A DNA stretch of 46,436 nucleotides from Clostridia bacterium. Its GTDB lineage: Bacteria > Bacillota > Clostridia > Oscillospirales > Ruminococcaceae. Of the stretch, positions 16,026-22,281 are shown piece after piece (within the stretch, counting starts at the first letter, position 1; each line of letters opens with the position of its first letter). A model generated the notes under the pieces. That model did no database searches, was not told the DNA's origin, and saw only the letters and a program-made list of their open reading frames with translations. A program made the position numbers and the translations under genes. The stretch spans positions 1 to 46,436 of the forward strand of contig JAGKVC010000025.1 of the NCBI GenBank assembly GCA_021152595.1. The letters run 5' to 3'.

Positions 16026-17366
16026 TTATTTCGTTGCAGGGAGAGACGCCGCGGCAACCGCCTGACCGACTCGTCTGTCCATCTCATCCGGCAGGATGAA
16101 CTGCACCTGCTTATACAGCTCAGGGAATTCCTTTTCGAGAACTTCCTTTGCCTTCTCGATGATCAGATCGCCGCCGAGACCGGAGGTCACTCTGCCGCTG
16201 ATCTGGAGATAACGGATATCATAGAAATCTGCGTAGTTTGCGATTGCATAGCCGAAGTAGGTGCCGATCGTGCGGAAGATATCCTTCGCGCCCTCGTGGC
16301 CTTCCTCCAGTACCTTCTGGACTGCCTTGAGCTTTTCTGCAAGCGTCAGGCTCTCATCCAGCTCGATGCCTGCCTTCGGCGCCAGACGGATAACGGCATC
16401 CTGCGAGAAATACTTGACGCCGCAGCCGTAATCGCCCGACCACTCATCGACCGGAGAAGCCGGATTATAGTCAACCGGAACGAATGCCAGCTCATTGTGC
16501 CAGCCGGTGACATTGCCGTTGATATCGACATAGCCGCCTGCCTCAGAGGTACCCATTGCGATGCCCAGCACGCCGTTGACATCCATTGCCATAGATGCTG
16601 CAAGTGCCGCAACGTCGCCGTCATTTGCAACTGCATACGGAACGCCCAGCTCCTCGAGTACATCGACATAAACATTCTTGCAAGCCTCGCCCTGCGTATC
16701 CTTCGGAACCTTCAGGAACAGATGCGAAACCATTGCGCGGTTTGCGACCAGAACGCCTGCCGTGCTGACGCCGACTGCGTCAAAGCTCGGCATATGCTCT
16801 GCCGCCTTGAGGATTGCATTCTTGATATGCTCGTGGTGATAGGAGATGTCCTCAGCGAGCTTCGGCAGCCAGACGATCTCCTCCGCCCAGACGGTCTCGC
16901 CGTTGACCACAGCCGCGACCTTCATATCCGAGCCGCCTGCATCAAAGCCGACACGGCAGCCGTCGAGATTTCTGCCGATCGAAAGCGGACGGACATGGTT
17001 CTCCGGCATATCGGCAAAATCGCGCTCCTCGACTTCAAAATCACGCTCATAGGTTGTGCTCCAGAAATCGACATCGAAGGCACGGAGTCCCTCTTTGGTA
17101 TATGCGTCACGGATGTATTCATATACATCGTGATCGCCTGCGAGCATGACCTTCCAGCCGCCTGCGCACCAGAGGATCGTTTTGATCAGGCGCTCTGCAT
17201 AGCGGCAGTTCTCCTCCTTATTGTCACCGAGCTTTGTATCGCGGCGGTAGACAAGTCCGTCCTCGCGCTCAACTGCAATCGAAAAAGGCTTTGTTGCTTT
17301 CGCAAGGAAGTCGCGGTTGAAATACACCGCCGGGACAAAATCATGGTCAAGGATCGGCTGAATCAT
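16026..17366 (-). CDS. ROK-family protein with N-terminal extension, putative sugar kinase
   Basis: This 446-residue protein has a C-terminal ROK/hexokinase-like fold. The phosphate loop is FDAGGSDMKVA (142-147), the catalytic base region VANDGDVAAL (D249) and the adenosine loop AMGTSEAGGYV. The first 135 residues are an extra domain not found in standard ROK kinases of about 300 residues. The ExGH and CxCGxxGC zinc motifs are absent or altered (HNELAFVPVDY, DYGCGVKYFS). It may phosphorylate a sugar or be a divergent sensor. The start at 17366 (MIQPIL) is chosen because AAAGGA lies nine bases upstream. Confidence 0.85.
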   Translation of the reverse strand: MIQPILDHDFVPAVYFNRDFLAKATKPFSIAVEREDGLVYRRDTKLGDNKEENCRYAERLIKTILWCAGGWKVMLAGDHDVYEYIRDAYTKEGLRAFDVDFWSTTYERDFEVEERDFADMPENHVRPLSIGRNLDGCRVGFDAGGSDMKVAAVVNGETVWAEEIVWLPKLAEDISYHHEHIKNAILKAAEHMPSFDAVGVSTAGVLVANRAMVSHLFLKVPKDTQGEACKNVYVDVLEELGVPYAVANDGDVAALAASMAMDVNGVLGIAMGTSEAGGYVDINGNVTGWHNELAFVPVDYNPASPVDEWSGDYGCGVKYFSQDAVIRLAPKAGIELDESLTLAEKLKAVQKVLEEGHEGAKDIFRTIGTYFGYAIANYADFYDIRYLQISGRVTSGLGGDLIIEKAKEVLEKEFPELYKQVQFILPDEMDRRVGQAVAAASLPATK

Positions 17367-17416
17367 CGGTTCTGTTCCTTTCATTTTCATTTTTTGGTTG
17401 ATATAATACAACAGAA

Positions 17417-17443
17417 CAAGCGGCGGCTTGAAACCGTCGCTTG
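17417..17443 (-). terminator. Possible weak terminator or hairpin after the epimerase gene
   Basis: CAAGCG (17417-17422) pairs with CGCTTG (17438-17443), with an adjoining CGG/CCG pair. On the minus strand it is followed by TTCTGTTGT, a weak U-rich tail, so read-through into the ROK gene is likely. Confidence 0.45.
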
Positions 17444-17461
17444 CCTGTATGCAAACCCAGA

Positions 17462-18409
17462 TTATTTTGTGTTCTTGATGTTCCAGCGGAACGGGCAGAT
17501 ACGGGATGCCTTGGTCGTATCGAACATAAAATTCTTGTCGATCGTTGTAACATCCAGCCAGCGGTAATTGGTCTTCTGCTCGGGATCGCCGAAGATCTTG
17601 AGCTTGAGTCCGCCGGAAAGGCTCGTCTTTTGCAGCACCGGTCCGAGGCGGTGGTTCTCCTTCATGAAGGTCACGATCTCGGAAGCCATGACCAGCGAGG
17701 AATCCGCGACGTTATACACGCCGGTATAATTGGTGCTGTCCGCCTGCCGCAAAAATCCGATAATGAAATCGGAGATATTGTGAATGCAGCACATATGGTA
17801 GCCGTATTCACCGGTCCGGAAGACGAAAATGGACTTATCCTTCGGATCGCGGATACGGGACATCAGATTTTCGGTATAGTTCAGCGAATAGACCATCGGC
17901 ACGCGCGCGACGCAGCAGATCATGGTCTTGGATTTGCGGACATCGTTTGCAAACGCCGTCTCCTCATTCGCTTTCATTTTGCCGTAATTGGTCACGGGCT
18001 TGACAGCCTCATCCTCGCGCACCGGCTCACGGCTGTCCGGCTGCTTATAAACCTGCGTCGAGCTGAGCAGGATAAACTTCTGAACATTCTTGGAGATTGC
18101 GAGCTTATAAAGGAACTTATCGCACGCAGCGCATTCGTCGATCTGCGCCTTTTCGATGATCGGACCGAGGTCGTTGTCCACGGTGCACGCCAGATGCACA
18201 ACATACTCAATCTCAAATTCATCAAAGATCTCACCGTATTTATTCTGATCCTGCGGAGCTGCCTCCCGGAAGAAATAATTTTCCTTACCGGCATTGTAGT
18301 CAGATTCATTTTTGTCCGCTGCAATGACCGTGTTGCCTTTTTTCAAAAGACCGGAGCAGACGTGATCGCCGATCAGTCCGCAGCCGCCGGTTACAAGAAT
18401 AGTTGCCAT
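17462..18409 (-). CDS. NAD-dependent epimerase/dehydratase (extended SDR)
   Basis: This 315-residue protein has the Rossmann motif GGCGLIG (G8, G11, G14), the catalytic Ser segment LLSSTQVY (about 116-120) and the Tyr-Lys pair in NYGKMK (Y142, K146). These are the marks of nucleotide-sugar epimerases and dehydratases. The substrate cannot be deduced. The C-terminal half is divergent. The start at 18409 (MATILV) has AAAGGA upstream; the longer in-frame start at 18460 lies nearer the promoter and adds a non-conserved extension. It leads a probable epimerase-ROK transcript. Confidence 0.88.
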   Translation of the reverse strand: MATILVTGGCGLIGDHVCSGLLKKGNTVIAADKNESDYNAGKENYFFREAAPQDQNKYGEIFDEFEIEYVVHLACTVDNDLGPIIEKAQIDECAACDKFLYKLAISKNVQKFILLSSTQVYKQPDSREPVREDEAVKPVTNYGKMKANEETAFANDVRKSKTMICCVARVPMVYSLNYTENLMSRIRDPKDKSIFVFRTGEYGYHMCCIHNISDFIIGFLRQADSTNYTGVYNVADSSLVMASEIVTFMKENHRLGPVLQKTSLSGGLKLKIFGDPEQKTNYRWLDVTTIDKNFMFDTTKASRICPFRWNIKNTK

Positions 18410-18492
18410 AACATACAGTCCTTTCCTTGGCGGGATGAGATCATGTCCCCCTAATGACATGACTGCATACTACCCTACAATGATACATTATT

Positions 18493-18521
18493 ATTATATC
18501 ACAGTTAGGAGAGAATTGCAA
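18493..18521 (-). promoter_or_regulatory. Sigma-A promoter of the epimerase gene
   Basis: On the minus strand TTGCAA (18516-18521), a 17-base spacer and TATAAT (18493-18498) lie upstream of the start at 18409. Confidence 0.78.
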
Positions 18522-18562
18522 GCCGGGAAAAGAATTTCGACGTTTTCTATTATCCGGGCGCT

Positions 18563-18596
18563 CTTTGTTTGTATAACATTAACAAAGCTATACAAA
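18563..18596. other. Overlapping dyads between tadA and the epimerase gene
   Basis: TTTGTATA (18568-18575) pairs with TATACAAA (18589-18596), and CTTTGTT (18563-18569) pairs with AACAAAG (18581-18587). The two hairpins are mutually exclusive. There is no clear U-tract, so they may be an operator rather than a terminator. Confidence 0.4.
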
Positions 18597-18615
18597 AAGT
18601 AAATAAAGAGAAGTG

Positions 18616-19083
18616 CTATTCCTGTGATTTGCCCCGAAGATGCACAAAGAAATCCTGCAAAATCTTCGCGCAGGGCTCCTCCAGCAGACCGCCGGTCACA
18701 CGCGGTTTATGGTTATAGGGCAATGTGAACATTTCCTGCACCGAGCAGACCGCACCGGCTTTCTCATCATAGGCGCCGAAGATCACGCGGTCAATGCGCG
18801 CATTGATGATCGCACCGCTGCACATCGGGCAGGGCTCCAGCGTCACATAGAGATTGCAGCCCGAAAGCCGCCATGTACCGCGCTTTCGCGCAGCCTCCTC
18901 AATCGCAAGGATCTCCGCATGCGCTGTCGGGGATTGATCCTGCTCCCTCCGGTTTCTGCCGCGTCCCAGAATTTCGCCGCTCTCGCGGTCCACGACGACC
19001 GCTCCGACAGGGATCTCGCCTGCCGCGGCAGCCTCCTCCGCAAGTGCAATCGCCTCGCGCATCATTGCAAAATCATCAAACAT
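18616..19083 (-). CDS. tadA: tRNA-specific adenosine-34 deaminase
   Basis: TadA converts A34 of tRNA-Arg(ACG) to inosine and is usually essential. The 155-residue cytidine-deaminase-fold protein shows the zinc site HAE (H55, E57) and PCPMC (C85, C88), and the IPVGAVVV and NARIDRVIFGAYDEKAG segments typical of the family. GAGGT precedes the ATG. It follows the CPBP-like gene by ten bases and is probably cotranscribed with it. Confidence 0.95.
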   Translation of the reverse strand: MFDDFAMMREAIALAEEAAAAGEIPVGAVVVDRESGEILGRGRNRREQDQSPTAHAEILAIEEAARKRGTWRLSGCNLYVTLEPCPMCSGAIINARIDRVIFGAYDEKAGAVCSVQEMFTLPYNHKPRVTGGLLEEPCAKILQDFFVHLRGKSQE

Positions 19084-19093
19084 CGCGGCGACC

Positions 19094-20203
19094 TCAATAA
19101 AAACATTGCAGCAGCGTCAGCAGGACGGAAACCGCCAGCCACGGCAGCATGGTCACCGTCAGCACGAGTGCCGAGCATTTTTTCTTCTCCGACAGCACGA
19201 TTTTCCGGTTTGACATCCGGAGCGCGTGCCGGTGCTGCAATACATAGAACGCAAGCGCCAGTGTGCCGATTGAGATCAGCAGCAGCGCATATTCCCAGAG
19301 CTGCATGGTCCGGCTCGTATACAGCGCAACAAGGCGCGCATAATTCAAAACGGAATAGACAGAGCGCATCAGCACGCAGGCCGTAATCGAACCGGTGCGG
19401 ATCATCAGGTAACCGGCGCTCAATCCGAGCAGCAGCTCCCCGAAACGGTCAGGCAGGCTGTTCGGGAACAGGAAAGCAATAAATGCCGTGATCCAGACCG
19501 CAAACGGATCCCCGAACTGCCGCAGCAGCGTCAGCACCGTGCCGCGCAGGAACAGCTCTGCAAGCGCCGCAGCAATCAGCGCATCGAATATGCCGTAAGC
19601 CACGACCGCGTCCGTATCCTTATAGGTGAAGATCTCCTGCGCCATCCGGATGCCCTGATGCGATGAAAAAACCGCATAGATTCCGGAGATGACCATTCCG
19701 GCGCCGACACCTGCCGTCAGATCCGGTGCGCCGCCTGCCTTCATCGGCGCGAATACACGCCGCGGCAGCTTGCTCACCCGAATGAGCAGCACAGTCGGGA
19801 GCAGATACTTCATCAGAGTGATCAGCATTTTTGCTGCCACAACCTCCCACTGATTGCCGGACATGGAAAAGGACAGGAAATCCATATGCATCTCAATATG
19901 AAACAGCCTGAGGATTGTGCCGATCAGAGAACCGCCCGCAATCTCCGCAACAAAGCAGATCAGCAGTGCCGCGCCGATTAACTGTCCGCAGCGCATCAGC
20001 GCTTCCCGTTCTGCGATGGCAGCATCCTGCTTTGCACCGGCAGCGCCCGAGACATAGACATTCTCCAGACGGTTGTCGGAAAACCGGAAGGCAAACTGGG
20101 AATCGGTGTTTCTGCGCCATTCCAGAAACGCCATGTTATATTGTTCATTGAACGAATCGTATTTGAATTCCTCAACAATATCCCGATAAGTATGTTCCTC
20201 CAA
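19094..20203 (-). CDS. CPBP-like membrane protein with degenerate protease motifs
   Basis: This protein of about 369 residues has an N-terminal soluble part of about 80 residues and about eight membrane helices. The C-terminal half aligns by eye with the CPBP/Abi intramembrane protease domain: AALAELFLRG, FLFPNSLPDRF, GYLMIRTGSITACVLMRSVYSVLN. The first Glu of EExxxR and both family histidines are replaced (Ala, Asn, Arg), so peptidase activity is unlikely. I place the start at TTG 20203 because AAAGGAGG lies eight bases upstream. The in-frame GTG at 20212 directly abuts that site and is too close to it. Confidence 0.78.
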   Translation of the reverse strand: MEEHTYRDIVEEFKYDSFNEQYNMAFLEWRRNTDSQFAFRFSDNRLENVYVSGAAGAKQDAAIAEREALMRCGQLIGAALLICFVAEIAGGSLIGTILRLFHIEMHMDFLSFSMSGNQWEVVAAKMLITLMKYLLPTVLLIRVSKLPRRVFAPMKAGGAPDLTAGVGAGMVISGIYAVFSSHQGIRMAQEIFTYKDTDAVVAYGIFDALIAAALAELFLRGTVLTLLRQFGDPFAVWITAFIAFLFPNSLPDRFGELLLGLSAGYLMIRTGSITACVLMRSVYSVLNYARLVALYTSRTMQLWEYALLLISIGTLALAFYVLQHRHALRMSNRKIVLSEKKKCSALVLTVTMLPWLAVSVLLTLLQCFY

Positions 20204-20242
20204 GCGCAGCACCTCCTTTGACCGCGTATGCTTTATCTTTCA

Positions 20243-20248
20243 ATTATA
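20243..20248 (-). promoter_or_regulatory. Extended -10 promoter of the CPBP-tadA unit
   Basis: The minus strand reads TTTGCTATAAT, a TGn-TATAAT extended -10, upstream of the ribosome site at 20213-20219. No good -35 hexamer is visible, which is usual for extended -10 promoters. Confidence 0.6.
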
Positions 20249-20331
20249 GCAAATTCTTCGCGGACAGTCGTGCAGATTTCGTAAAAAGAGTATGAATAAA
20301 ATATGAACTTTTTGTGACTCCGGCAGCATGC

Positions 20332-20364
20332 AAAAACCGACAGTGCGAAATGCACCGCCGGTCT
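20332..20364 (-). terminator. Intrinsic terminator of the Na/Pi cotransporter gene
   Basis: On the minus strand CCGGCGGTGC pairs imperfectly with GCACTGTCGG across ATTTC and is followed by TTTTTGC. It begins a few bases after the stop at 20369. Confidence 0.75.
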
Positions 20365-20368
20365 CCCG

Positions 20369-22153
20369 TTATGACATAAATGCGTATTCCTGACTGTACT
20401 GCTCATAGAGCTTCTGGAATTCCGTATTCTGGCGGCTCTTGATGCCGCTGAGATATTCATGCGTATCGAAGGAATCCGCATGCAGCTCAACGAGCGCCAC
20501 CGCGATATTCGAGCAGTGATCCGCGACACGCTCAAAGTTGCCGATCAGATCATTGAACACAAAGCCCTGCTGAAGCGTGCAGATCTGCGTCTGCAGGCGT
20601 GCCACATGGTTGAGCTTTGCCGTCTGACATAGATTGTCGATCCATTCCTCCAGCGGCTCGACCTTGCCTGCAAGCTCCAGATCACCGGTCTCAAACGCCT
20701 TGAACGTCATGCCGACGATTCTGCGGAGCGCGGCATCCAGCACACGCAGCTCATCCAGAGCCGCATCCGAGAACTGTACATTCTTCTCCCAGATCTCCTT
20801 GGCAACCTCCTGAATATTGACCGAGTGGTCGCTGACGCGCTCAAAGTCGCTGACTGTATGCAGATAAAGCGAGGTCTCAAGCGTCTGTTCGTGATTCAGC
20901 TCTTTACCGGTGACCTTGATCAGATAGGTGCCGAGCATGTCCTCATAGTGATCGACGATGTCCTCCGATTCGATAACGGAATTTGCATCATCCTCATCAT
21001 AATGTGCAATGAGATCGAAGGAGCGGAACAGACCGTTTTCGGTGAGATCCGCCATGCGCTGCATTGCCTCCTTGCTCTGCGTCAGTGCAAGGACGGGGTT
21101 CTCGAGGAAGCGCTCCTCCAGATGTCCGATATCATAGGATTTCGCAGCAGTTTCTTCTTTTTTCTCATCCTTCACATTCCGGAGCAGTCTGTCCGTAATG
21201 CGCTCAAGATACTTGATGAACGGCATCAGCACGATAATCGCCGCGATACGATAGAGCGTATTCATCATCGCAATGCCGACCATGCCGATCGCATTGTCAT
21301 TCTGCATGAAGCTGAAATGCACCAGTGCATTCGCGCCGTAAAACACAGCCGTACAGATCACAGTACCGAATACATTGATGAGCAGGTAGATCAGCGAGGT
21401 GCGCTTGCCGTCTCTGCCTGCGCCGACTGCCGAAAGCAGAACCGGAATCGAGGCACCGATGCCCATACCCATGATCATCGGGAAGGCGGCTGCATAGCTG
21501 ACCGCACCCGTCACGGAAATCGCCTGCAAAATACCGACAGAAGCCGAATTGCTTTGCAGCAGCGCGGTAATCAGAATGCCGACGAGAATGCCGAGCAGCG
21601 GATTGTCAAACATGGTGAGCATCGAGCGGAAGCCCTCGCTCTCCTTCAGCGGCGCGACCGCATCGCTCATCGCAGCCATGCCGTACATCAGCACCGCAAA
21701 GCCGAGCATAATGCCGCCGATGCTGCGCTTGGTCTCCTTTTTCGAGAACATCAGCCAGATGATGCCGATGAACGCGACGACCGCGGAGATCGTATCCGTC
21801 GAGAGCAGGCTCAGCAGACCGCCGCCCTTTCCGAGCATCGAGAGACAGAGCAGCCAGCCTGTGATGCTCGTGCCGATATTCGCGCCCATGACGACCGAAA
21901 TCGACTGCGTGACGGTCATCATGCCGGAGTTGACGAAGCCGACGACCATCGCGGATGTCGCGGACGAGGACTGGATCACCGCCGTGACAAATGTGCCGAG
22001 CAGAACACCCTTGACCGGCGTACCGGAGAGCTTCCACAATACAAGTTCAAGTTTGTTTCCGGCGACCTTCTTCAAGCCGTCGCCCATGAGCTGCATGCCG
22101 AACAAAAACAACGCAACTCCGCCGATTAAAGCAAGAACATTCGCAATACCCAT
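20369..22153 (-). CDS. Na/phosphate cotransporter of the NptA/YjbB type with C-terminal PhoU-like domain
   Basis: This 594-residue protein has two inverted membrane repeats, each with a QSSS-type signature (QSSSATSAM at 61-69 and QSNSASVGIL near 198), typical of Na/Pi-II (NptA) transporters. A cytoplasmic helical PhoU-like region spans about 345-585 (DFERVSDHSVNIQEVAKE, NFERVADHCSNIAVALVE). Such fusions move phosphate and couple flux to regulation. Direction cannot be told: the E. coli homologue YjbB exports phosphate. AGAAGGAAA precedes the ATG. The gene lies directly downstream of the PhoR-like kinase, behind a row of PhoP-type boxes and its own -10. Confidence 0.92.
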   Translation of the reverse strand: MGIANVLALIGGVALFLFGMQLMGDGLKKVAGNKLELVLWKLSGTPVKGVLLGTFVTAVIQSSSATSAMVVGFVNSGMMTVTQSISVVMGANIGTSITGWLLCLSMLGKGGGLLSLLSTDTISAVVAFIGIIWLMFSKKETKRSIGGIMLGFAVLMYGMAAMSDAVAPLKESEGFRSMLTMFDNPLLGILVGILITALLQSNSASVGILQAISVTGAVSYAAAFPMIMGMGIGASIPVLLSAVGAGRDGKRTSLIYLLINVFGTVICTAVFYGANALVHFSFMQNDNAIGMVGIAMMNTLYRIAAIIVLMPFIKYLERITDRLLRNVKDEKKEETAAKSYDIGHLEERFLENPVLALTQSKEAMQRMADLTENGLFRSFDLIAHYDEDDANSVIESEDIVDHYEDMLGTYLIKVTGKELNHEQTLETSLYLHTVSDFERVSDHSVNIQEVAKEIWEKNVQFSDAALDELRVLDAALRRIVGMTFKAFETGDLELAGKVEPLEEWIDNLCQTAKLNHVARLQTQICTLQQGFVFNDLIGNFERVADHCSNIAVALVELHADSFDTHEYLSGIKSRQNTEFQKLYEQYSQEYAFMS

Positions 22154-22209
22154 TTGAATTTTCCTTCTTTGATTTCGATAGATTCATTTCATTCTAAGCC
22201 AAATCTATC

Positions 22210-22238
22210 ATAATACAAGAAAATCAAATGTATGTATT
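22210..22238 (-). promoter_or_regulatory. Probable PhoP-activated promoter of the cotransporter gene
   Basis: On the minus strand TATTAT (22210-22215) lies 17 bases after AATACA (22233-22238). The poor -35 hexamer is in phase with the upstream box row, as expected for an activator-dependent promoter. Confidence 0.55.
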
Positions 22239-22243
22239 GCGAA

Positions 22244-22281
22244 TGTTAAAATCGGGTAAACGAATGTTAAATTCAGGTTAA
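22244..22281 (-). promoter_or_regulatory. Row of four PhoP-type boxes
   Basis: Read on the minus strand, TTAACC (22276-22281), TTAACA (22265-22270), TTACCC (22254-22259) and TTAACA (22244-22249) are spaced 11, 11 and 10 bases start to start. This matches the Gram-positive Pho box (TTAACA-like hexamers with about 5-base spacers, several in tandem). The first overlaps the stop codon of the kinase gene. Their position just upstream of the cotransporter start suggests direct control by the regulator encoded at 24512. Confidence 0.7.

Noticed and set aside
20825..22129. A 434-residue plus-strand open frame across the Na/Pi cotransporter gene
   Set aside because: Antisense shadow with His/Arg/Asp-rich composition and no recognisable fold.
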